Shown here: piece after piece, positions 56,676-64,000 of the stretch
Layout of the letters: each line of letters opens with the position of its first letter
Position numbering within the stretch: the stretch's first letter is position 1
NCBI RefSeq assembly: GCF_003576645.1
Contig: NC_044916.1
Span: 15,973,477 to 16,037,476 of the forward strand
DNA: 64,000 nucleotides
Direction: 5' to 3'
DNA from: Ipomoea triloba
Taxonomy: Eukaryota; Streptophyta; Magnoliopsida; Solanales; Convolvulaceae
Notes under the pieces: model-generated
What the model was told of the DNA's origin: nothing
Seen by the model: the letters and a program-made list of their open reading frames with translations, nothing else
The model's database searches: none
Made by a program: the position numbers and the translations under genes

Positions 56676-56689
56676 ACCATTGTTAGAAA
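56676..56689 (-). other. Primer binding site of a copia-type element
   Basis: The minus strand reads TGGTATCAAGAGCC one base inside an LTR end (TAACA), followed by AAGTTTTCTC, a typical copia leader start. Confidence 0.7.
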
Positions 56690-56936
56690 AATTCATACAA
56701 TTGTGTAGCGGAAGTATCAACCTTTTTTTCTAGATTCAACGCTTAAGGAGGGAGTTGAATGATCTTACTCTTGAAGCGTACGTGTTTTGGCAAAAACAAA
56801 TCCTCAACCATCCAATTTTTCGGCATCTAGTCCGTCCACCGGTCAGGCACGTGAGAACTCTCAGATATTTTCATATAACAAACTATTTTTTTTTTTACTA
56901 AAATCTCTTCTCTTCACCTCTCTAATTAAGAAAAAG

Positions 56937-57665
56937 GGCAATCGTTATACCGTACACCACGGTGCACATAGCAATGTGCACCACGTACGTAAACGACGTC
57001 GTTTCGATGTTAGTAGACACGGACGCGAATGACTTCAAGAAATTCATTATCTATAATACACATAATCATTATCTAGAATACACAGAACGTTTGCCTATAA
57101 TACACAGAATGTTTGTCCAGAATACACAGAATATTGACACAAAATACACAGATGTTAGTGGACGCGGACACGAATGACTCCAGTGAATTCATTATCTATA
57201 ATACACATAATCATTATCTAGAATACACAGAACATTTGCCTAGAATACACATAATGTTTGCCCAGAATACAGAGAATATTGACACAAAATACACAGAACT
57301 CATTCTCCTAACATTCGAATTCACAAACACATCACAACTTGTGTTAATAACATGAATACACAGAATATTGACACAAACTACACAGAACTCATCCTCCAAA
57401 ACATTCGAATGCACAAACACATCACAACATGTGTTACTAACATGAATACACAGAACGGTTTCCTAGAATACACAGAATGATTGCCTGGAATACACAGAAC
57501 GATTACCTAGAATACACAGAATATTAACATAAATACACAGACCGGTCGAAACGGGAAACGTGATTTCCAAAAAAAGGGACAGTTAGTTTACAATGCTCAA
57601 AACGACGTCGTTTACGTACGTGGTGCACATTGCTATGTGCACCGTGGTGCACGATATAATTTGCC
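56937..57665. mobile_element. Foldback element with palindromic ends and a minisatellite core (copy 2)
   Basis: The inverted ends are about 70 bp: GGCAATCGTTATACCGTACA on the left and, inverted, GGCAAATTATATCGTGCACC on the right, both continuing through GGTGCACATAGCAATGTGCACC to the palindrome AAACGACGTCGTTT. The core (57020-57540) is an array built on AATACACAGAA, including a larger direct repeat (ATTATCTATAATACACATAA twice). There is no coding capacity and no clear target duplication. Confidence 0.75.
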
Positions 57666-57678
57666 TTAATAGGGTAAC

Positions 57679-57693
57679 GCTATTTATATAGCC
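57679..57693 (-). promoter_or_regulatory. TATA box of the copia-type LTR
   Basis: The minus strand reads GGCTATATAAATAGC. The foldback element's edge lies about 14 bases downstream in the direction of transcription. Confidence 0.55.
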
Positions 57694-58650
57694 TGGTTTG
57701 GACCCAAATGTGCTAGCTTTAAAAATCTAAAACTATCCAATAATGAATTAATTCATTAATCATCTATTAATGTATTAATTCAATATCGATAACTCCTTAT
57801 CAATTTCTTTTAAAGTTCTCAGCATTACCACGAACCATTAAGGTGTGACTTTTAGGTTCATAGCCAAACTAGCAACGAGTAATATAATATTTAATAACTC
57901 ATTATTAAATAACTTATAAATCATGAGTGACACCTGGAAGTATATCATGACTACCTAGTTGAAAATGAAATATATTTTTATATATTATAATGAACCTTCC
58001 GTTACAAATATCATGCAACATTACTTCCACACAACACTTGTTCCTAACCAGGTAAAAGTTATGGTAAAAAATTTGTCAACCCATAAACCTGGTCAATATG
58101 TCTATTCATTATTTTTAACCTGAACTCCAATTTCATTATACTATAGCCAGAGATTCTCGTTGTAAAATTATTGAATAGACTAGAATAACCTTGTTACCTC
58201 AAGGCGGTAGATCCTCTATTGAACGCATACTGAACTAGGCCGCGCCACCAAGTACACTTATAGTTCCATAAAGAACAAAAGACGCATACTAATAAAAACT
58301 AGTCCAACATATGTACGAGACAACCCTGTCGTCTCAAGTCAAACAATTATTGCATATTTGTAACATACAACTTACCGATAACACGTAGGTAAACATCATG
58401 CGGTACGTTATAGTCAGTCATTGTTCAATGGCTTGTTTTCTAACTATCATCCACATATCCACTCTTCATATCTCATAAAGAATGACATGAGAAGGACAAT
58501 CTGTTAGTCTTATTTGGAATTCTAATGCCGAATTAGAATTTCTATGACTAGGAACATTTTTACAATACTTCATTAATAAATTTTTCGTCTCTCATATTCG
58601 TAACTCTTAAGAATGAAAAATTAAGAAATTGTATGGAATAATATCAAATA

Positions 58651-58902
58651 TTCCCTCTGTCCCATTTTACCTGTCTTACTTTCCTTTTTAGTTTGTCCCA
58701 AAATGTTGTCTTCTTTCCAAAATTGAACATCACCATCATTCTACTTTTCCCAATTTACCCTTATGACTTTTGCATTCTTTATTGCTTTTATTTCTAAAAG
58801 TGAAAAAGTGAAGAGTATAATTAGAAAGCACATTACCTTTACTTTAATTTCTTAAAAAGCGTGTAAAAAGCAAATGAGACATCCATTTAGGGACGGAGGG
58901 AG
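58651..58902. mobile_element. Stowaway MITE
   Basis: It starts TTCCCTCTGTCCCATTTTAC and ends, inverted, CTCCCTCCGTCCCTAAATGG, with TA on both sides (58649-58650, 58903-58904). It is 252 bp and non-coding. Confidence 0.9.
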
Positions 58903-59017
58903 TATTAATTAAGCCAAAATAAAATAAATTAATTAATTAATTATATATATATTTATTTAATCAAAAATCAATGCTCAAAATAATAAATGTTGCCTCTTAG
59001 AGCATACATGTCTAACA

Positions 59018-59341
59018 ATATTTTTTTACTAAAACATTTGCATTCTTTGATGACTATCTAGTATGTCTATCGTACGGCCTTACACACCCAATACATGTTT
59101 GAAACTTGATTTGGTCCATCTTTTGCTTTTCCTTTTGTCTTCCATTGATCCACTTGATTCAATTTCATTTCAAATTGCATGAAAATCACTTCTTTTAGCT
59201 TCGACAAGATAATTTGTACCTAATCACACAAACAAAGCAAATAAGTTTCCTTTTGAATATGAAAATCACATCCTAAGCACAAAATGAAGGGTAACTATGG
59301 GGAAAATATGACCAATTAAGAACTTATTAAACTGATGTGAT
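59018..59341. other. Intergenic AT-rich DNA
   Basis: No gene or element ends could be supported. Confidence 0.55.
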
Positions 59342-59350
59342 TAGTCTATT

Positions 59351-59981
59351 GTAAAAACTTGTGTGAGACCGTTGCACGGATATTTATCGGTAAGACGGGT
59401 CTGGTCAAGATGAAATGTAATACTTATACTAGCAAATGTAATACTAAGGGTGTGTTTGGAAAGCAAGAAAAATGACTTTTGAAAAATATTTTCTGGAAAA
59501 TGAGTCATTTTCTGGAAAATAAGTTCATTTTCAATGTTTGGATGTACTCTGGAAAATTGTCGGTGTGTGTTTGGTTCATTTTCCGGAAAATGAGTGGAAA
59601 ATGAATAGAAATGTATAATTATATATTTTTATTATTTTATTTAAAATATAAAAATATATAAAATAATAATATTTATTAGAAATTAAAAATAAATTTATTT
59701 TTTTTTACAAAAAAATGTCGAAGCCATTTTCCGTTTCCAGAAAATGACTTCCGGATTTTTTTGTCCGGAAGTCATTTTCCGGAAAAATGAACTCATTTTC
59801 CGTGGTCAACCACATTTTCCGCATGTTGCCAAACACCAATAGTCCGGAAAATGATTTCCGGAAATCATTTTCCGGGTTACCAAACACACCCTAAATCATG
59901 AATAGAGTATTACATTTCATCTTGACCCTGTCCCGTCTCACGGATAAAGATCTGTGAGACGGTCTCACACAAGTGTGTCCC
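59351..59981. mobile_element. Mutator-like MITE with 9-bp target duplication
   Basis: TTAGTCTAT flanks it at 59342-59350 and 59982-59990. The inverted ends share ACTTGTGTGAGACCGT, and about 90 bp of each arm can pair (shared AGATGAAATGTAATACT). It is interrupted by the Tourist MITE at 59448-59891. Without that it is a near-perfect foldback of about 190 bp. Confidence 0.88.
59448..59891. mobile_element. Tourist-like MITE nested in the Mutator-like MITE
   Basis: The ends are GGGTGTGTTTGG and, inverted, GGGTGTGTTTGGTAACCCGG, with TAA at 59445-59447 and 59892-59894. The arms are rich in GGAAAATGA motifs. There is no coding capacity. Confidence 0.9.
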
Positions 59982-59990
59982 TTAGTCTAT

Positions 59991-60496
59991 AGGTTATCAC
60001 AAGAGCCATATCATGTGTGTGTATTTATTTATTTATGCATATTAATTATATTACTCCATTTAAAATTTGTAAATGTTAAAGAGAATTAAATGATTGAATT
60101 GCACTTGGCCAGAAGTTGATCAAGCGAGAGGCATGTCATTTAGATATCTTTATGATATATGGTTTGCTACAAAGTTTGATTGTGATTGGTCTAGAAGGTG
60201 ACTTGCTATTTGGAGAAGGAGGCGATCATTGGTCGCTTCAACGAAGAAAGAGATCAACGATGGTTCGTTGATCGTCAGTTTTAGTCACCGGAACTAGTTG
60301 GAACCCTAATGATCAATAACTTTTTCTTAGACTTCAATGCACATAAATGACATATTGATATGTTTAATTGTAACTTTTAAAAGCTCAGGCGACTAATTGA
60401 CATTTTATATAAAATTAAGGACTTGACGCTTTTTCCTATATCTTAGAAAAGGATGAAGATCAATGTTAAAAAGGGTTGAGAAATTTATGACTAACC
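59991..60496. other. Intergenic DNA
   Basis: No gene or element could be supported here. Confidence 0.55.
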
Positions 60497-60513
60497 AAAT
60501 TATGGATTGAAAG

Positions 60514-60562
60514 ATGAACAAATACTACATTGTAACAGAGTCAGTAGTACTATAGTCAAAAA
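60514..60562 (+). mobile_element. SINE-like element, copy 3 (strongly 5'-truncated), with 17-bp target duplication
   Basis: The 49-bp body reads ATGAACAAATACTACATTGT then AACAGAGTCAGTAGTACTAT and an A-run. AAATTATGGATTGAAAG occurs at 60497-60513 and 60563-60579. It matches the 3' end of the copies at 24097 and 18619. Confidence 0.8.
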
Positions 60563-60667
60563 AAATTATGGATTGAAAGGATACTGAGAAATTTGTGATT
60601 TAATAAATATCCACAATTACTCTTAAATTCAAGGGATCGAGGAAATATTATTCGTACATACAAGGAT

Positions 60668-61122
60668 ATTCAGGCTGCTCAAGAAGCTGAGGCTCATCAA
60701 CCCCACACAACTGAAAGTCGTAGGAAGACAAAGTCTACAATGTTTTGGCCGAGAAGTAGTCGTTTCCGTAGGCGACAAGAATTTCAAGCTATTCCCCAGA
60801 AGATGACGACGTGGTGGTCTCTGGACGCATAAAGATCGTGATTTAATTTTACTCCAACACTTTGGGGCAACACTCTTCCACAAAACATGTTTTGATCACA
60901 TTAGAGTTAAGTTTATTGATTAGATTGGTAGATCGCGACAATTCATATTGATTAAAACTTTTATTCATTCCAGAGTTCTTTCCTTAGGATTTGAAAATGT
61001 GATGTTGCAAGCGACAGGGAATATGAATAGCCTGCTCAACAAGCTGAGGCTCATCAACCCCACACAACTGAAAGTCTTAGGAAGACAAAGTCCAGAACGC
61101 TTTGGCTGAAGACCATGTGCAT
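60668..61122. repeat. Diverged direct repeat of about 95 bp
   Basis: 60668-60762 and 61027-61122 share AAGCTGAGGCTCATCAACCC and CACACAACTGAAAGTC with some substitutions. No coding frame spans both. This may be a relic of a duplicated gene fragment; the origin is unknown. Confidence 0.65.
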
Positions 61123-61584
61123 TCGAAGTTTGCACTTCGTCGCCAATCGGAGATGATGTGCGTATGCACTTTGTCTCCTACGGGCGACGACGGAGGGAAC
61201 GGGTGAGGTTGAGTCTTTTTTTAAAATTTAATATTTAAAATTAATAAAATAAAATAATTTATTAAATGTTAACCGCCACGTCCACGGTTAACTTGAAAAA
61301 CCAGTCACTTTTGACCCAATTGCAAGATTTTAACTTATTCAAAATGTTAATTCCATGTTTTCTTTAATTAAATGATCTAATTATATTTTTGTGCGTAATT
61401 CAGTAGATAATTTGACCCTTTATCCCATATTACCAAAGGACATTTTGTCATTGATGACATCGACTCGTAAAACCCATTTCATTAAAAAAATCGACTTCTT
61501 TGTTAACCTCAATGAATTTCCTGCCATGGAATCACCTCTAAAAAAAACAGTACTCCTTGTGTTCTTCTGTTCTCATACTGTTTC

Positions 61585-62342
61585 TGTAAACACAAAAAAT
61601 TCGAAATTGTATATATTCACAATATCGGGTTACAGTGTATGTGTAATTCAAGTTGCAGGTACAAAATCTCTGTATAGTCCTCTGATTCTTCACTGACGTG
61701 TTCTACTGAAGTGCCTCCGGGTTTCAAGTGGCGTAGCCTCCGGGATTCAAATAGCGTAGCCTCCGGGATTCAACTGACGTAGCTTCCGGGATTCAAATGG
61801 CGTAGCTTTCCGGGATTCAAACGGCGTGGCCTTCCGGGATTCAAGGGCATGATATTCAACTGGAACCGTCAAAGTACTTCAAGTTTCTAACTGCTTCAGA
61901 ATGCCTTCAAAGCCTTCAAAAGCTCTCAAGTCTTCAATCTTCAAGGTGTCTTTTAAATGTGAAATGAGGGGCTCTATTTATAGTGGAGTGTGCAACCAAC
62001 TTCCCTCAACAAACTCCCTAATTAATTAATTAAATAATTAATTAATTAATTAAGGGAATGAACATTGCCATAATCAAGTCCAGGTTCAAAACTCTATCAT
62101 CTAATTCAAATTCAAATATAATAAAATTATATTTAAATTATAATTATAATAATTATTATTAAATTCAAATATGAATCGGGCTTGGCCCATTAATCAATTA
62201 CCCAACATCAATTTAATTGGGCTAATCAATTTAATTTAATTACTATGGGCCCAATTAATTAAATTGGTCCATTAATCCATCTCATACTGAGCCCAATAAT
62301 AATTTAACCGGTTCATTTGTCGGTTCAAATTTTCTGTCTACA
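61585..62342 (-). repeat. 3' LTR of a second Tat-like element, 758 bp
   Basis: On the plus strand it runs TGTAAACAC to GTCTACA and matches 11734-12582, including the minisatellite (61703-61850, about six units) and the minus-strand TATA box (CTATAAATAGAG) at 61972-61983. On the minus strand it is preceded by CGAGGGGGCAATT, a typical polypurine tract, so this is the 3' LTR and the element's internal region lies to the right. Confidence 0.85.
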
Positions 62343-62356
62343 AATTGCCCCCTCGA
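62343..62356 (-). other. Polypurine tract of the second Tat-like element
   Basis: The minus strand reads CGAGGGGGCAATT next to the LTR end. Confidence 0.75.
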
Positions 62357-63027
62357 GACTTGCTGGGACATGCTGCTTGATGTGCTTGGAACGTGGAAGT
62401 CTCGACCGTTAACAAACATTCTTTTAAGTTTCTTCCATGAACCCCAAATGCGTGCCTGAATATTTCAGAAGCCCAAAATCATTTTAATCTCAACAAATTG
62501 AATTGGCATAGTGAACTTTATTTCCGTGAGCCCATTTTCGCTTGAATATTCCATAAGCCCAAAACACAAAATTGTCAAGGTGCATCCATAAGCCCAAACA
62601 GAGGCCTGAATAGTCTATCTTTCCATGAACCTCAAATGCATGCCTGAATATTTAAAAGCCCAAAATCATTTTAATTGCAACAGATTAAATTGGCATTGTG
62701 AACTTTATTTCTGTGAGCCCATTCTCGCTTAAATATTCCATAAGCCCAAGCCATTTTGATAACATATGTTGGACCTTCAATGAGACCAAAGTCACTTAAA
62801 TAACATAAGATCAGGTTGGGCTACGTAACCCGGTCAATCTTGACTAAGAGTAGGATTAGGCCATACAAATTCAAAGCCTAATGAAAACCTCCAACAGAAT
62901 AACCAAATCAAGACTCAAGTTCATCTCTTTCGAAATTCCAGCAACATGGGCGACACAGGCTAAATCCAACTCGCAATAGGACTGTAGAGTTTCAATTCAA
63001 CTCTAACTATAACACCCTTTGCAATAC
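62357..63027 (-). other. 3' internal region of the Tat-like element, with a 190-bp direct repeat
   Basis: No coding frame is seen. Segments 62434-62572 and 62625-62760 are diverged copies (shared AGCCCAAAATCATTTTAAT and GTGAACTTTATTTC), spaced about 190 bases. Confidence 0.6.
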
Positions 63028-63040
63028 ACTATAAATAGAG
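63028..63040 (+). promoter_or_regulatory. TATA box on the strand antisense to the Tat-like element
   Basis: ACTATAAATAGAG is a good plant TATA box on the plus strand, about 180 bases before the ATG at 63211. Its orientation is opposite to the retroelement. Confidence 0.5.
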
Positions 63041-63210
63041 GTTTCACCACACTAAACCCACATCAATACCGAACAACAGAGAAGCGAGGAGAAGCAGTCC
63101 AAAATCTGACTTATCGTTCAGGTACATTCTCTGCTTTTATTTTCATCTCCCCTGTGTATATTTCATCTGTAGGAACAAGAAGAAGAGAACCCAAGGAACC
63201 ACCTTACAAC

Positions 63211-63459
63211 ATGAAAGGATACTTGCCCGTCTCGTGGGACAACCACCGGAGCGCAGTGCTAACGGTACCGCCGGCGGGTGGGTTCCTACCTATAGTGCAC
63301 GAATCGGAGAACAAGATGGCTGGCGAACTACCTTCGTTGAAAGAGAAACCTTCGCCGGAGTTCATTCTTCGTCGTATTGCTTCAAAGGGGTGCAACCGAA
63401 AATCTGCCCGAGTAGAACAATCACCGAAGCGTGGTATCACTGATACTGCCAAAGTGTGA
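63211..63459 (+). CDS. Hypothetical antisense ORF of the Tat-like element (82 aa)
   Basis: The frame starts MKGYLPVSWDNHRSAVLTVP and contains AGGFLPIVHESENKMAG and KPSPEFILRRIASKG. It is basic with no recognised domain. The frame is also open upstream of this ATG to 63019. It lies downstream of a TATA box and antisense to the adjoining Tat-like LTR. Tat-lineage elements (Grande, Retand) are known to carry antisense ORFs between pol and the 3' LTR, which is the position here. I do not recognise this sequence as one of them. It may be a first exon, since GTGAGTTTC directly follows the AAAGT codons before the stop. Coding status is uncertain. Confidence 0.35.
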   Translation: MKGYLPVSWDNHRSAVLTVPPAGGFLPIVHESENKMAGELPSLKEKPSPEFILRRIASKGCNRKSARVEQSPKRGITDTAKV

Positions 63460-64000
63460 GTTTCTATTTGGGGTACACGGATTTCGCTGTTGCCGGAGTT
63501 TCTCATCGAGGTCGCTGGAAACTTGTTGCCTTGTCAACAGCAGATGGTCGCCGATCACCGGTCGTCGCTGCCTGGAGTTTGCATCGCTGCGTTCGCTGAA
63601 AGCCGTCGCTCAACTGCCAATGTTGCTGCCAATTGCGAGTGTTTGTTCTTCGCCGCCAAATTGCTTCAAAGAAGGACAATGGGAGCTCGACTGCGTTGCT
63701 GCTGGAATTTCTCATCGGACTGCCCAATCCGTCGACGCCGCCGGAGCCCTCTTCACCACTTGCCGCTGAACTTGTAGAGTGAAGGAGAAATAGCGAATAT
63801 TGGGCTGGAGTTCGTTGCATCATAGAGCTTCTCCCTGCTGACGTCGCCAATCACTGTTGCTGGACTGCTTCCCGCCGGAGTTCTTCTTCGCAAAGGCCAA
63901 TAATAGCAAATCACCGGTGTCGGACTCCAGAGGCCGCCAATGAACAAGAAGCTCACCACTCTATGGAACAACCACTGAAGCGCGAAACCTTTGCCTTGGT
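63460..64000 (+). other. GC-richer DNA at the right edge, unassigned
   Basis: Several overlapping frames of 95-115 codons on both strands are open here because of composition; none is recognised. The repeated GCCGCCGGAG and GTTGCTGCTGGA-like motifs suggest internally repetitive sequence. If the antisense transcript exists, it may continue here. Confidence 0.35.

Larger units (their letters stand above)
56691..59017 (-). repeat. Copia-type LTR with nested insertions
   Basis: On the plus strand it runs TGTTAGAAAAATTC to ATGTCTAACA, giving matching TGTTAGA/TCTAACA ends, and the left side abuts a primer site. A minus-strand TATA box (GGCTATATAAATAGC) lies at 57679-57693. The LTR contains a foldback element (56937-57665) and a Stowaway MITE (58651-58902). 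Without them it would be about 1.35 kb. No second LTR is in the window. Confidence 0.7.

Noticed and set aside
63490..63971. Overlapping frames of 72-115 codons on both strands at the right edge
   Set aside because: All depend on local GC-rich, repetitive composition. They are mutually overlapping and none is recognisable, so only a region note is given.

Overview
This is a transposon-dense stretch of a flowering-plant nuclear genome, almost certainly a eudicot. The evidence is one intron-containing host gene of plant type (a short methionine sulfoxide reductase B), plant-lineage LTR retrotransposons (Tekay, Athila, Tat, Sirevirus), L1-type LINEs with DUF4283/zinc-knuckle ORF1, a plant-type Helitron, and Tourist, Stowaway and Mutator-like MITEs in AT-rich DNA. 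The species cannot be fixed from the sequence. All calls were made by eye; no database search was run.

Layout. 1-3302: leader and truncated LTR of a Tekay-like chromovirus (minus), with an ORF inside the LTR. 3303-6925: broken Tat-like gag-pol fragment (minus). 6931-11107: 3' end of a Sirevirus (plus), with env-like ORF, polypurine tract and LTR. 11108-12582: 5' end of a Tat-like element (minus), with gag start, primer site and LTR. 13684-16650: the host MSRB gene (minus, three exons, 137 aa), with MITEs in intron 1 and MITE or foldback elements on both sides. 16879-19339: foldback element, MITE and SINE copy. 19358-23991: 5'-truncated LINE with an 18-bp target duplication. 24097-24216: SINE copy with a 16-bp duplication. 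25161-26874: non-autonomous Helitron. 27391-29063: Stowaway-like and foldback elements. About 29506-34935: near-complete LINE (minus). 34971-55795: Tekay chromovirus with 5-bp target duplication GCAAA, split by a 9.3-kb Athila element at 42453-51751 (target duplication AAGGA). 56691-59017: copia-type LTR carrying a foldback element and a Stowaway MITE. 59351-59981: Mutator-like MITE with a Tourist MITE nested in it. 61585-64000: 3' LTR and antisense-promoter region of a second Tat-like element.

The host gene reduces methionine-R-sulfoxide and has all expected cysteines. Everything else is mobile DNA, and almost every element ORF is broken. Most of the nonsense codons fit cytosine-to-thymine change, as expected of methylated, silenced repeats.

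The points most worth a second look are: (1) an ORF inside the Tekay LTR, kept between two diverged LTRs with mainly synonymous change in its C-terminal block; (2) nine exact 42-bp tandem duplications in three staggered triplets, which look like unmerged k-1 overlaps of an assembler and so may be artefact; (3) an exact 246-bp duplication ending on the only N in the window; (4) foldback elements sharing a GGCAAT..GTTATAC terminus, internal palindromes and minisatellite cores; (5) a SINE-like family with 5'-truncated copies, two of them with clean target duplications; (6) a TATA box and ORF antisense to the Tat-like element.
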